From positions 1-64,000 of the forward strand of contig WGNG01000011.1 in NCBI GenBank assembly GCA_016124675.1: DNA of 64,000 nt. The letters run 5' to 3'. Position 1 is the first letter of the stretch, and each line of letters opens with the position of its first letter. Below the pieces are notes generated by a model. That model did not search any database. It was not told the origin of the DNA and worked only from the letters and a program-made list of their open reading frames with translations. This document shows positions 1 through 9,289 of the stretch, one piece after another. A program made the translations under genes and the position numbers. The DNA is from Alphaproteobacteria bacterium. Its GTDB lineage: Bacteria; Pseudomonadota; Alphaproteobacteria; Caulobacterales; Maricaulaceae.

Positions 1-63
1 AGCAGCGAAGGCCCACCAAGTCCGCGTGCAGAGACCAGCTTGGGCTTTCGCAAAATGCGATCC

Positions 64-225
64 CACCTCCCCGTCTTTCCTTGCCGGGCCATTTTCGCAG
101 GCGTCGCAGCCTGTCAAGGACGGCCCTGCGGGCCGCCGCCGTGCGGCGACCGGGCTTTGGCCCGGCCGTCCTTGACAGGCTGCGATCGCCTTGCGGTTTC
201 CTCCGGCATGGAATGACGGGGAGGA
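64..225. repeat. Cloverleaf-like palindromic intergenic repeat, copy A
   Basis: Near-palindrome: outer arms cctccccgtctttcc / ggaatgacggggagg; inner arms gcagcctgtcaaggacg / cgtccttgacaggctgc; the core holds small hairpins (ggccctgcgggcc, cgccgtgcggcg, ccgggctttggcccgg). Same architecture at ~2589-2750 and ~3461-3622. Confidence 0.85.
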
Positions 226-508
226 TTGAGCACCGGGTCGTGTGGGCCGGGGGCGGGGCGGAAAATGGGTGTGTACCCACGGCATGCCCCCCGGCTTGCC
301 CGATTCTGCAGCAGGCAAGCGGAGCGCATGCCCGTGGCCGGCAACCCGGCGCGGCGCCCGCCCCCGCCCCCTCCCCAACGCCGTCGGGCGTGACAGTCCG
401 GTGAAGTTTCTGTGAAGCCGCGCCGTGCTTAACCCCTGCGCAATCAAGGCTGTGCCAATGGCTGTGTGTCACCGGGCGGTTCGCGCCCATACTTCAGGAT
501 GAATACCG

Positions 509-2152
509 ATGAGCTGCACGGTTCGCTCGCTGCTGCAGGACGCGCCGCAGCTTGACCCCCTGACCTCGGGGTCCAATGTCTATGACCTGTTTTCCGAAGA
601 TCCCGACCTTCTGGTTTGCGCTGTTGTGGAGGGGGGCCGGCCCATCGGGCTGGTGGCGCGCAACGCCTTCTTCCTGCGTATGGCCGACACGCACGGGCGC
701 GCCCTGTTCGGCAAGCGCCCCGTCACCTTCCTGATGGACAGGAACCCGCTGATGGTCGAGAGCGACCGGCTGGTGTCTGACATCTCGCGCCACATCCTGA
801 CCGATCGCAATTCAGCGCTGTTTGACGGGTTCGTCATCACCCGGGACGGCGCCTATGCCGGCGTCGGCACCGGGGTGGGGCTGCTGAAGACGCTCCAGGC
901 CGAAAGCGAGGAGCGCAACCGCAAGCTTGTGGCGCTGGCCCAGCAGCTGGGCCGGGCACGCATCGAGGCGCTGTCGGCAAACCAGGCCAAGAGCGAGTTC
1001 CTGGCCACGATGAGCCACGAAATCCGCACGCCGCTCAACGGCGTGCTGGGCGTGGCGCAGCTGCTTCAGGAAAGCGGTCTGGACAATGAGCAGGCGCGCC
1101 TGGCCCGGACGATCCAGACGTCCGGCGAGCTGCTGTTGCGGCTTTTGAACGACGTGCTGGACCTGTCCAAGATCGAGGCCGGCAAGATTGACCTCGAACG
1201 GATCGCCTTCGATCTCGATGAACTGGTCGAGGCCACCCAGGCCCTGTGGCGCCCGCGCGCCCGGGAGAAAGGGCTGGCGTTCAGCGTCACCGCCTCCGCC
1301 CCCACCGGGACGCGGCTGATCGGCGATCCGGTGCGCCTCAAGCAGATCCTCTTCAATCTGATCGGCAACGCCATCAAGTTCACGCAGGACGGGACCGTGC
1401 AGGCGCGCCTGAGCCTCATCCCGGTGGGACCCGCGCTCACGGTCCTGCGGGTGGAGGTCGAGGATACCGGCTGCGGCGTGCCTCTGGACGCCCAGCCCAG
1501 GCTGTTCACCGCCTTCACCCAGGCCGACAGCGCCACATCGCGCCAGTATGGCGGCACCGGGCTGGGCCTGGCCATCTGCAAGCGGCTCGCCGATCTGATG
1601 GGCGGCTCCATCGGCTTTGACAGCACGCCGGGCAAGGGCTCGACCTTCTGGCTTGAAGCGCCCCTGCGGCCCGCTGCGGACGCGCCGCTTCCGGCAGTCG
1701 CGGCCCCGGCGCCGGACGGGCCGGCCGCGCCCGCCGCCGGGCCGGCGGACAGCCCGCGCATCCTGGTGGCCGAAGACAATGAGATCAATCAGGAAGTGAT
1801 CAGCGGCTTTCTCAAGCTTCGCGGCTGGCGCTGTGATCTCGCCGCCGACGGCGCCCAGGCGCTGGCCGCCGTCCAGAGCCGCGCCTATGATTTGGTGCTG
1901 ATGGACGTGCACATGCCGGGCATGGACGGGATCGAGGCGACGCGGCGCATCCGCGCCCTCTCCGGTCCGGCGCGCGGCGTGCCCATCGTGGCGCTGACCG
2001 CCAACGCCATGCGCGGCGATGAGCAGCGCTGCCTGGAGGCGGGGATGGACGGCTACGTGCCCAAACCCATCGAGCGCGCGCGCCTGTTCGCCGAGATCCA
2101 CAAGGCGCTTGCCTCGGACCGGCCCACCGGAGCCCTGCAGGGCGCCGCCTGA
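509..2152 (+). CDS. Hybrid sensor histidine kinase/response regulator (N-terminal CBS-like region, HisKA, HATPase_c, REC)
   Basis: ORF 547 aa; H-box '[23 protein letters not shown]', N box '[12 protein letters not shown]', G boxes 'DTGCGVP' and '[13 protein letters not shown]', C-terminal receiver '[13 protein letters not shown]...[14 protein letters not shown]'. Confidence 0.95.
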   Translation: MSCTVRSLLQDAPQLDPLTSGSNVYDLFSEDPDLLVCAVVEGGRPIGLVARNAFFLRMADTHGRALFGKRPVTFLMDRNPLMVESDRLVSDISRHILTDRNSALFDGFVITRDGAYAGVGTGVGLLKTLQAESEERNRKLVALAQQLGRARIEALSANQAKSEFLATMSHEIRTPLNGVLGVAQLLQESGLDNEQARLARTIQTSGELLLRLLNDVLDLSKIEAGKIDLERIAFDLDELVEATQALWRPRAREKGLAFSVTASAPTGTRLIGDPVRLKQILFNLIGNAIKFTQDGTVQARLSLIPVGPALTVLRVEVEDTGCGVPLDAQPRLFTAFTQADSATSRQYGGTGLGLAICKRLADLMGGSIGFDSTPGKGSTFWLEAPLRPAADAPLPAVAAPAPDGPAAPAAGPADSPRILVAEDNEINQEVISGFLKLRGWRCDLAADGAQALAAVQSRAYDLVLMDVHMPGMDGIEATRRIRALSGPARGVPIVALTANAMRGDEQRCLEAGMDGYVPKPIERARLFAEIHKALASDRPTGALQGAA

Positions 2153-2155
2153 CCG

Positions 2156-2500
2156 GTGTGTCCGGGAAAGGGAAACGCCGCCTCCACCTCGCGTTTCCCC
2201 GGCAAAGGCCGGGGCCCAGATGCACCGGACGAAAACCGGGGACACACACCCATTTCCGGCTCGGGACGTTGGTTCGCGTCGTCATCGCCGGTCAATGGCT
2301 GTGTGTCCGGGAAAGGGAAACGCCGCCTCCACCTCGCGCTTCCCCGGCGAAAGCCGGGGCCCGGATTCACCGGCGCCACTGGACCCCGGCTTTCGCCGGG
2401 GAAACGCTTGGGGTGCGCGAAAACCGAAAACCAGGGACACACACCAGTTTCAGGCTCGGGACGCTGGTTCGCGTAGTCATCGCCGGTCAATGGGTGTTTG
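2156..2500. repeat. Two imperfect tandem copies of an intergenic repeat module with internal REP-like hairpins
   Basis: tgtgtccgggaaagggaaacgccgcctccacctcgcg(t/c)ttccccggc...accggggacacacacc(c)a(t)ttt...ggctcgggacg(t/c)tggttcgcgt(c/a)gtcatcgccggtcaatgg occurs twice; copy 2 also contains ccccggcgaaagccgggg...ccccggctttcgccgggg (arms ~2342-2358 and ~2384-2401). Confidence 0.8.
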
Positions 2501-2588
2501 TGCCGGTTATTGCCGCAACATGGTCAACTGCGAAGGCCCACCAAGTCTGCGGGCAGAGACCAGCGTGGGCTTTCGCATGATACTTGCG

Positions 2589-2750
2589 AACCTCCCCGTT
2601 GTTCCTTGCCGGGCCATTTTCGCAAGCGTCGCAGGCTATCAAGGACGGCCCTTCGGGCCGCCGCCGTGCGGCGACCGGGCAAAGCCCGGTCGTCCTTGAC
2701 AGCCTGCGATCGCCTCGCGTGATCCTCCAGCATGGAACGATGGGGAGGTT
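2589..2750. repeat. Cloverleaf-like palindromic intergenic repeat, copy B
   Basis: aacctccccgttgttcc ... ggaacgatggggaggtt outer arms; gcaggctatcaaggacg ... cgtccttgacagcctgc inner arms; three small hairpins at the centre. Flanked by ggtgtgtgtccccggttttccccggtttt. Confidence 0.87.
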
Positions 2751-2909
2751 TGCGCGCCGGGTTGTCCCCGCCGGGGGCGGGGGCGGGAAATAGGTGTGTG
2801 TCCCCGGTTTTCCCCGGTTTTCCGAGCGCTTAAGGGCAATAGGTTGCGGCAATGTCCTTGCAATCTGCTCGCGGTTGAGTTTGTCTTACCGTAGAATGGA
2901 GGTGGGCTC

Positions 2910-3422
2910 ATGCTAAGAAATTTGGTTGTGATCATGACTGCCGCGCTGGCGCTCGGGTTAGGTGCATGCGCCTCGTCAAATGTTCGCAGTACGGGCGCAG
3001 CAGCGGTGTCGCCAAGCGAGGCGGGAACGATTGCCTTGGCACCAGGCGCAGGAATTCTTGGCGATGCCGTTCTGCTGGAATTGTCAACCTACGGCTTTCG
3101 CGTGATTGAAGCCGAAGCAACTGAGCGCTTAATGGGGCGGCTTGGACTCGACGAATTCGACATGACTACCGCATCCGGGTTATCCGAACTCGCTCGCAAC
3201 GGTGTAGACACGGTCCTCATCGTTCGGAGCGCGGGCGGATACGATGACAATATTCAAAGCGCTACAGCGCGCTTGGTCTCAACATCCGACGGTAGCTTAC
3301 TCTCGGGGGCAACTTGGCAGAACGGGTTCGCAGGTCAACAGGGCTCCATAGCTGACCGCATGATGAGGCGCGGACTTAACCAAGCTGCCGTCGAGCTTGC
3401 CGACGCTCTCGCCAACCCCTGA
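2910..3422 (+). CDS. Putative lipoprotein of unknown function
   Basis: ORF 170 aa with signal peptide and lipobox (MLRNLVVIMTAALALGLGACASS); ggaggtgg upstream of ATG. Confidence 0.7.
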   Translation: MLRNLVVIMTAALALGLGACASSNVRSTGAAAVSPSEAGTIALAPGAGILGDAVLLELSTYGFRVIEAEATERLMGRLGLDEFDMTTASGLSELARNGVDTVLIVRSAGGYDDNIQSATARLVSTSDGSLLSGATWQNGFAGQQGSIADRMMRRGLNQAAVELADALANP

Positions 3423-3460
3423 CACGACCAAACAGGGGGCTGCAAGCCCATGATACTTCC

Positions 3461-3622
3461 GCACCTCCCCGTCGATCCTTGCTGAGTCATTTTCGCAAGC
3501 GTCGCAGGCTGTCAAGGACGGCCCTTCGGGCCGCCGCCGTGCGGCGACCGGGCAAAGCCCGGTCGTCCTTGACAGGCTGCGATCGCCTTGCGTGATCCTC
3601 CAGCATGGAACGAGGGGGAGGA
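3461..3622. repeat. Cloverleaf-like palindromic intergenic repeat, copy C
   Basis: Inner stem gcaggctgtcaaggacg (3504-3520)/cgtccttgacaggctgc (3564-3580) encloses three hairpins: ggcccttcgggcc (3520-3532), cgccgtgcggcg (3535-3546), accgggcaaagcccggt (3547-3563). Confidence 0.88.
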
Positions 3623-3715
3623 TTGCGTGCCGGGTTGTCCGGGCCGGGGGCGGGAAATGGGTGTGTGTCCCTGGTTTTCCCCGGTTTTCGGCGGACGCTT
3701 TGCTCGTGGCACCCG

Positions 3716-4249
3716 TTAACGCGCGTGGCCGACCGTGAGCTCGATGACGCCAGCATTTTCGTTCATCATGAGGCCTTTTGGTGGTTCACTGAACATACTT
3801 TGATGGAACGCCTCGATGTTTGTGAAGCCGTTCTGATCAAGGAAAGCTTTGATCTGCTTCGCTAAGGCGAACGCCTCTGGGTCGCCCATCACCGCACCCA
3901 CCTTGATATGTTTATCGCGCGGCAGCTGGAGTAACTGCTCGCGTGCGGCGGCAGCGGCTGGGGAAGAGAAGTCTCTTTGGATTGGCCCAAAGTTATTCAC
4001 AGGACCCATATGGCCGAAATTGTTGCCCGAATTGTTATATTGATCACCCATAAGCTGTGTTCCTTCCGAGACTTGCTTTGATGGCCAGAGTGCCAGGACG
4101 ACCCCAATGACTGCAACGATCACAGATACAGCTAAAGCCACGTAGGCGACCTTCCGGGGGATATCCGGTTCGATCGCAGCGAAGAGGATGCCAAAAGCAA
4201 CGCTTGCAGCGGTTAGACACAGGCCTCCGACGGTTCTGACCAAAAGCAT
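3716..4249 (-). CDS. Membrane protein of unknown function (two N-terminal TM segments, Asn/Gly-rich linker 'NNSGNNFGHMGPVNNFGP')
   Basis: Start taken at the ATG at 4249, which has a strong upstream SD (ggaggaa on the minus strand), rather than the longer ORF start at 4489; TM-like segments at the N-terminus. Confidence 0.7.
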   Translation of the reverse strand: MLLVRTVGGLCLTAASVAFGILFAAIEPDIPRKVAYVALAVSVIVAVIGVVLALWPSKQVSEGTQLMGDQYNNSGNNFGHMGPVNNFGPIQRDFSSPAAAAAREQLLQLPRDKHIKVGAVMGDPEAFALAKQIKAFLDQNGFTNIEAFHQSMFSEPPKGLMMNENAGVIELTVGHAR

Positions 4250-4587
4250 ATTCCTCCAAGTAGGGTGCTCACAATTTAGTAAGTCGCATCGAACCGCGCC
4301 AGAGGCGCAAATAGTTGCGGGAAACCGGGGAAAACCCGCGACACACACCAATTTCTCCCGCGGAGAACCGGTGCGAATACCGACGCCCGGCAAATCGGCC
4401 TGCGCCCCCGCTCTCGCAGACAGTGATCGCCCAGGCTCGCCCCACCCCAAATCACCGGTCCGCCTGCCACCCCAGCCCGCCGCCCCCACCCAGCCCTCGC
4501 CGCTCCACCCCCTCCCCCGATTGCAAACCGGTCACGAACACGGTCTATCTGACACCTCACCGATCCGCCGCACCGGAGGCCCATGCC

Positions 4588-5073
4588 GTGACCGCTCCCC
4601 AGACCGCTCCCCACAACCCCATCGAAGCCCGCCTCGCCGAACTGGGGATCACCTTGCCCGCCCCCGTCGCGCCGGTGGCCAATTACGTGCCCTTCGTGCG
4701 TTCGGGCGCGCTGGTTCACATCTCCGGCCAGATATCGTTCGGCCCGGACGGGCTGGTGGCCGGGCGCCTGGGCGCCGGTATGGAGCTGGAGGCCGGACAG
4801 GCCGCGGCGCGCCTGTGCGCCATCAATCTCATCGCCCAGTTCAGGGCGGCCTGCGGCGGCGACCTCACCAAGGTGGCGCGCATCGTGAAGCTGGGCGGCT
4901 TTGTCAACGCCGACCCCGCCTTCACCGACATTCCCAAAGTGATCAACGGCGCCTCGGACCTGATGGTGGCGGTGTTCGGCGAGGCCGGGCGCCACGCCCG
5001 CTCGGCCGTGGGGGTGGCGGTGCTGCCGCTGGGCGCCGCGGTGGAGGTGGACGCGGTGTTCGAGATCGGGTGA
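4588..5073 (+). CDS. RidA family protein
   Basis: 'VHISGQISFGPDGLVAGRLGAGMELEAGQAAARLCAINLIAQFRAACGGDLTKVARIVKLGGFVNADPAFTDIPKVINGASDLMVAVFGEAGRHARSAVGVAVLPLGAAVEVDAVFEI' is RidA/YjgF-like; GTG start at 4588 preceded by ggaggc. Confidence 0.85.
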   Translation: MTAPQTAPHNPIEARLAELGITLPAPVAPVANYVPFVRSGALVHISGQISFGPDGLVAGRLGAGMELEAGQAAARLCAINLIAQFRAACGGDLTKVARIVKLGGFVNADPAFTDIPKVINGASDLMVAVFGEAGRHARSAVGVAVLPLGAAVEVDAVFEIG

Positions 5074-5199
5074 GATGGTTTTGACGCGGCGCAGCATGTT
5101 GCAGTGCAGCGTCAGCCCGCCACCACGCGCCTCGCTCATCGCGGACCGTGGCGCTATATCCCCGGGTCCATCCTCATCCGACCTCCGGCGGCCCGCGAT

Positions 5200-6405
5200 A
5201 TGACGTTCCTGCGCCTCTCCCTCGCCGAAACCGTGCGCGCCGTGCCCGAGGCGGCGTGGGACGCCCTGTCATGTCCCCTGAAGCCCGATCCATGTCACCC
5301 TCAGGCGGGGACACGTCACCTCGACGCACGGGCGCCGTCACCGGATGGGCCATCCAATCCCTTCACACGCTGGGCCTTCCTCGACGCGCTGGAGACCAGC
5401 GGCAGCGTCGGGAATAATACCGGATGGTCGCCGCGCCACCTGCTGGCGCACAATGCCGATGGCGCGCTGCTGGGCGCCATGCCTTTGTATCTGAAGGGGC
5501 ATTCCTATGGCGAATATGTCTTCGACCACGCCTGGGCCGACGCCCTCACCCGCGCAGGCGGGACTTATTACCCCAAGCTGGTCACAGCCATTCCCTTCTC
5601 CCCCGCCACCGGCCCGCGCATCCTAACCTCCTGTGAAACAACGCGAAACGCGCTCATCCAGGGCGGCCTCGCGGCTGCGCGCCAGCTGGGCGCGTCGAGC
5701 TGGCATGTCCTGTTCCCCGACGAGACGGATCGGCAAGCGCTTGAATCCCATGGCCTTCTGGCCCGCCACGACATCCAGTTCATCTTCACCAGCGAGGGCT
5801 ATCGCGACTATGCCGATTTCCTCGACGCCCTCGCTTCACGCAAGCGCAAGGCCTTGCGAAAGGAACGCGAGATTGCACAGGCCTCTGTCAAAATTGAACT
5901 TCTGACCGGCGCCGAGATCACCGAAGCCCATTGGGACGTGTTCTTCGCCTGCTATCTCGACACCGGCGCGCGCAAATGGGGCCAGCCCTATCTCAACCGG
6001 GACTTCTTCTCGCTTATCGGCCAGAGCATGGCGGACAAAATCTTGCTGGTCATGGCCTCGCGCGACGGGCGCCATATCGCCAGCGCGTTGAATTTCATCG
6101 GGTCTGACACGCTCTATGGCCGCTATTGGGGGGCGCTGGATTCCCATGACAGCCTGCATTTCGAGCTCTGCTATCATCAGGCCATCGAGTACGCCCTCGC
6201 CCACGGCCTGACCCGCGTCGAGGCCGGCGCCCAGGGCGCCCACAAGCTGGCGCGCGGCTACCGCCCGCGCCTCGTCCATTCGGCCCATCATATTGAACAT
6301 GAAGGCCTTCGCGCCGCCGTCGCGCGCTATCTCGCCGCCGAACGCCCCGCCATGATCGCCGAATGCGCGGCGATGGACGCCGAGTCGCCATTCAAAAAGG
6401 AATAA
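5200..6405 (+). CDS. GNAT family N-acetyltransferase (FemAB-like, peptidogalycan biosynthesis family)
   Basis: 'NPFTRWAFLDALETSGSVGNNTGWSPRHLLA...SYGEYVFDHAWADA...YYPKLVTAIPFSPATGPRIL...ARGYRP' is characteristic of this COG3146-type family; ORF begins 5104, likely ATG at 5200. Confidence 0.85.
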   Translation: MTFLRLSLAETVRAVPEAAWDALSCPLKPDPCHPQAGTRHLDARAPSPDGPSNPFTRWAFLDALETSGSVGNNTGWSPRHLLAHNADGALLGAMPLYLKGHSYGEYVFDHAWADALTRAGGTYYPKLVTAIPFSPATGPRILTSCETTRNALIQGGLAAARQLGASSWHVLFPDETDRQALESHGLLARHDIQFIFTSEGYRDYADFLDALASRKRKALRKEREIAQASVKIELLTGAEITEAHWDVFFACYLDTGARKWGQPYLNRDFFSLIGQSMADKILLVMASRDGRHIASALNFIGSDTLYGRYWGALDSHDSLHFELCYHQAIEYALAHGLTRVEAGAQGAHKLARGYRPRLVHSAHHIEHEGLRAAVARYLAAERPAMIAECAAMDAESPFKKE

Positions 6406-6482
6406 CTCTAATTGCATTTCTTTTCGGTGGGGTTCATAAGGAACCCCCGGGGCCAGACTGGCTCGCTCCAAGGGAGGCCGTC

Positions 6483-6902
6483 ATGTCCAGCAAATATGAT
6501 CCGCTCCGGACCCATCTGGAAGCTCAGACCGGCAGTGAAATCCCGATGAAATTCAAGGATATCGAGGCGCTCATCGGTCAGCCGCTGCCACCGTCGGCCT
6601 TCAGGCACCGGCCCTGGTGGAGCAATAATCCCAGCAATAGCGTCATCACCTATGCCTGGCTGCGCGCGGGCTTCGAAACCTGCCAGGTGGATATGGGATC
6701 GCAGAAGCTGGTGTTCCGGCGCGTCCGGCGCGCAGCTCCGTCCGGCCCGGCTGGCGCGCTCCCGCCGGAACGCCATACGGACAGGGCTCCACGGCCCACC
6801 AGCCTGCTCGGCGCGCTCAGGGGCATGGTGCGCTTCGCCTCGACGGGCGCCGCCATCGAACCGTCCGGTGCGTCCTGGAATGCCGACAAGGGGCGCATGT
6901 AA
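6483..6902 (+). CDS. DUF7662-like domain protein, candidate antitoxin partner of the downstream PIN protein
   Basis: 'PLRTHLEAQTGSEIPMKFKDIEALIGQPLPPSAFRHRPWWSNNPSNSVITYAWLRAGFETCQVDM..KLVFRR'; stop overlaps the start of the next CDS. Confidence 0.7.
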   Translation: MSSKYDPLRTHLEAQTGSEIPMKFKDIEALIGQPLPPSAFRHRPWWSNNPSNSVITYAWLRAGFETCQVDMGSQKLVFRRVRRAAPSGPAGALPPERHTDRAPRPTSLLGALRGMVRFASTGAAIEPSGASWNADKGRM

Positions 6903-7318
6903 TGGGTCAGGACTTATTCCTCGACACCTGCGCCGTGCTCTGGCTCGCCAATGGCGACGATCTCGATCCGGGCGCCCTTGACGCCATCGACACGGCGGCC
7001 AGCGCTGGCGGACCGGTGCACATCTCGGCCATCACCGCCTGGGAGGTGGCCATGCTGGAGGCGCGCGGGCGGCTGTCCCTGTCCATGCCGGTGGAGGCTT
7101 GGTTTGCCCGGGTGGCGGGTCTGCCCGGCCTTGCGGTGGAGCCCCTGTCCACCGACGTGCTGATCCGCTCCACCCGCCTGCCGGGCGCGCCGCCGTCTGA
7201 TCCCGCCGACCGCATGATCATCGCCGCAGCCCGCGAACGGGGCGCCACGCTGGTCACCCGCGACCGGGCGATCCTGGACTACGGCGCCAGCGGCCATGTC
7301 AAAGTGATGCGCTGCTGA
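6902..7318 (+). CDS. PIN domain protein, VapC-family-like toxin
   Basis: 'LFLDTCAVLWLANGD' N-terminal acidic motif, 'HISAITAWEVAML', 'DPADRMIIAAARERGATLVTRDRAIL' PIN motifs. Confidence 0.88.
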   Translation: MGQDLFLDTCAVLWLANGDDLDPGALDAIDTAASAGGPVHISAITAWEVAMLEARGRLSLSMPVEAWFARVAGLPGLAVEPLSTDVLIRSTRLPGAPPSDPADRMIIAAARERGATLVTRDRAILDYGASGHVKVMRC

Positions 7319-7406
7319 CGCCTGTGAAAGGACGGATCGGAACGCTCTGGCCATGCCTGGCGCGTTCCGGTAGGTCTTGGGAATAATTCCACACCGGAGA
7401 CCTGCC

Positions 7407-7838
7407 ATGAGCCTGCACGGGAGCTATGACGACCAGAATATCTTCGCCAGGATCCTGCGCGGCGAGGCGCCGGCGGTGAAAGTCCTGGAGGACGATCAAG
7501 TGCTTGCGATCATGGATGTTTTCCCCCAGAGCGAAGGTCATGTCCTGGTCATTCCCAAGGCGCGCGCGCGCAATCTCCTCGACCTGCCCGCCGAGGCGGC
7601 CAGCGCCGCCATCGCCCGCGCCCGGCTGATTGCCCGCGCCGTGGAGACGGCCCTGAAGCCCGACGGCATCATGCTCGCCCAGTTCAGCGGCGCACCGGCG
7701 GGCCAGACCGTATTTCACGCGCATTTTCATGTCATTCCGCGCTGGGAGGGGCGCAAGATCGCCGGCCATGGCCAGGCGGGACAGGCTGATGTGAAAGCGC
7801 TCGAAGCCCTCGCCGAACGCATCAGGGCCGCGCTGTAA
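7407..7838 (+). CDS. HIT family protein
   Basis: 'NIFARILRGEAPAVKVLEDDQVLAIMDVFPQSEGHVLVIPK' and HIT triad 'VFHAHFHVIPR'; ATG at 7407 after ggagacctgcc. Confidence 0.93.
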   Translation: MSLHGSYDDQNIFARILRGEAPAVKVLEDDQVLAIMDVFPQSEGHVLVIPKARARNLLDLPAEAASAAIARARLIARAVETALKPDGIMLAQFSGAPAGQTVFHAHFHVIPRWEGRKIAGHGQAGQADVKALEALAERIRAAL

Positions 7839-7848
7839 ACGCCTTGGT

Positions 7849-9138
7849 TCAGGCGTCCGGCGCCACCGTGAAGCACGGCTCTGCGCGCGCCTGGAGCCGC
7901 GCGCAGGCCGCCCGCGCAATGTCGGCGTCCAGCCCCGCGAACCGCGCCCGCCACAGGCGCGTTTCCCCGCGCTGCAACGGCTCGGCGGCGAGGCGGGCGT
8001 CCGCCACCAGCTCGCCGATCCCCAGCGCCGACACGCTTTCCAGCCGCGCCCGCGCAGCGGCTTCCGAACCATAGGCGCCGACCTGGATCGACCAGCCGCG
8101 CGGCAGCGCCAGTGACGGCTGCGGCTCTTGCGCGGGCGCTTCCAGCGCGTCCGCATCCGCCAGCGTCACGCGTACAGGCGGCGCGCCACCCGCCGAGCCT
8201 TGCGCCGCCTGCGCCGGCATGTCCGCCAGTTCGGCGGTGAGAATTTGCTGTTCGCGTATGGGGTTGAGGCGCGGCGCCTCCAGCGAGGCCAGCAGGCGGC
8301 CCTGGTCGCGCGCATCCAGCGTCATGAACGCAGCTTCCAGCAATTCGCGCGCATGGGCGTCGCGCACCGCCGGCGATGCGCCGCCCATGATGATCGCCAC
8401 CAGCCTGCGCCCGTCGCGCCCGGCGGTCAGCGCCACATTGAAGCCCGACGCCCGGATATAGCCGGTCTTCAGCCCGTCCACGCCCGGCATGCCGGCCACC
8501 AGCGTGTTGTGGCTGTTGATCGTGCGCCCGTTCCAGACAAGGCGCGTTTCGGAAAAATAGGCGTAGCGCTCGGGGAAGTCCCGCTGCAGCGCATAGGCCA
8601 GACGCGCCATGTCGCGCGCCGTGGTGCGCTGGAGCGGGTCGGGCAGGCCTGACGCGTTGCGGAATGTCGTCGAGGTCAGGCCCAGGCCGCGCGCGCGCTC
8701 GGTCATCAGGGCAGCAAAGGCCGCCTCGGTCCCGCCCAGATGCTCGGCCACCACCACGGCGACGTCATTGGCGCTGGCGATGATCAGGGCGCGTATCGCG
8801 TCCTCGACCCCGATCGTGGACCCCGCCGCCAGGCCCAGCCGCGACGCCGGGCGCGACGCCGCTTCGGCGGAGACGGCCATCTCATCGGTCAGCGAAACGC
8901 GCCCCTCGCGCTCGGCCTCGAAAAGCATGTACAGCGTCATCATCTTGGTGAGCGAAGCGGGAAAGCGCAGCGCATCGGCGCGGCGCGCATGCAGCACCTC
9001 GCCGCTTTCCATGTCCGCCACGAACGCCGCGTACCGTTCCGCCTGCGCATCAGCGCCCGCGCCCGCGCCGGCGAGCGCCAGCACGGCGAGAAGGCCGGCC
9101 ATCAGTCGGAACACTCTGTGGATCATGGCCCGGTACAC
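7849..9138 (-). CDS. D-alanyl-D-alanine carboxypeptidase (S11) with C-terminal SPOR domain
   Basis: 'RFPASLTKMMTLYMLFEA' SxxK, 'ASANDVAVVVAEHLGG' SxN, 'GLKTGY' KTG motifs; C-terminal 'WSIQVGAYGSEAAARARLESV' SPOR-like. Confidence 0.93.
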   Translation of the reverse strand: MYRAMIHRVFRLMAGLLAVLALAGAGAGADAQAERYAAFVADMESGEVLHARRADALRFPASLTKMMTLYMLFEAEREGRVSLTDEMAVSAEAASRPASRLGLAAGSTIGVEDAIRALIIASANDVAVVVAEHLGGTEAAFAALMTERARGLGLTSTTFRNASGLPDPLQRTTARDMARLAYALQRDFPERYAYFSETRLVWNGRTINSHNTLVAGMPGVDGLKTGYIRASGFNVALTAGRDGRRLVAIIMGGASPAVRDAHARELLEAAFMTLDARDQGRLLASLEAPRLNPIREQQILTAELADMPAQAAQGSAGGAPPVRVTLADADALEAPAQEPQPSLALPRGWSIQVGAYGSEAAARARLESVSALGIGELVADARLAAEPLQRGETRLWRARFAGLDADIARAACARLQARAEPCFTVAPDA

Positions 9139-9289
9139 TGGCGCCGAGCTATTGCCGGTGCGTTAACCGCATGACGCAACGCGCTTTTTGTGCAGCGCAA
9201 CATTACGCTTGACTTGCAGCCGGAATCTTGTGAAATTTGCTGCGCCTGCGAAGAAGCTATTGTTTCACGCACGCTGACAAGAGGACGAT

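Noticed and set aside
81-404. ORFs inside the palindromic repeats (81-404, 114-344, 2019-2852, 3487-3756)
   Set aside because: They simply read through inverted repeats; the same peptide (DGRALPGRRTAAARRAVLDSLRRLRK) recurs because the DNA repeats.
812-2245. 477-aa minus-strand ORF opposite the histidine kinase
   Set aside because: GC-rich mirror ORF (His/Arg/Gly/Gln-rich, no domain signal) antisense to a clear kinase.
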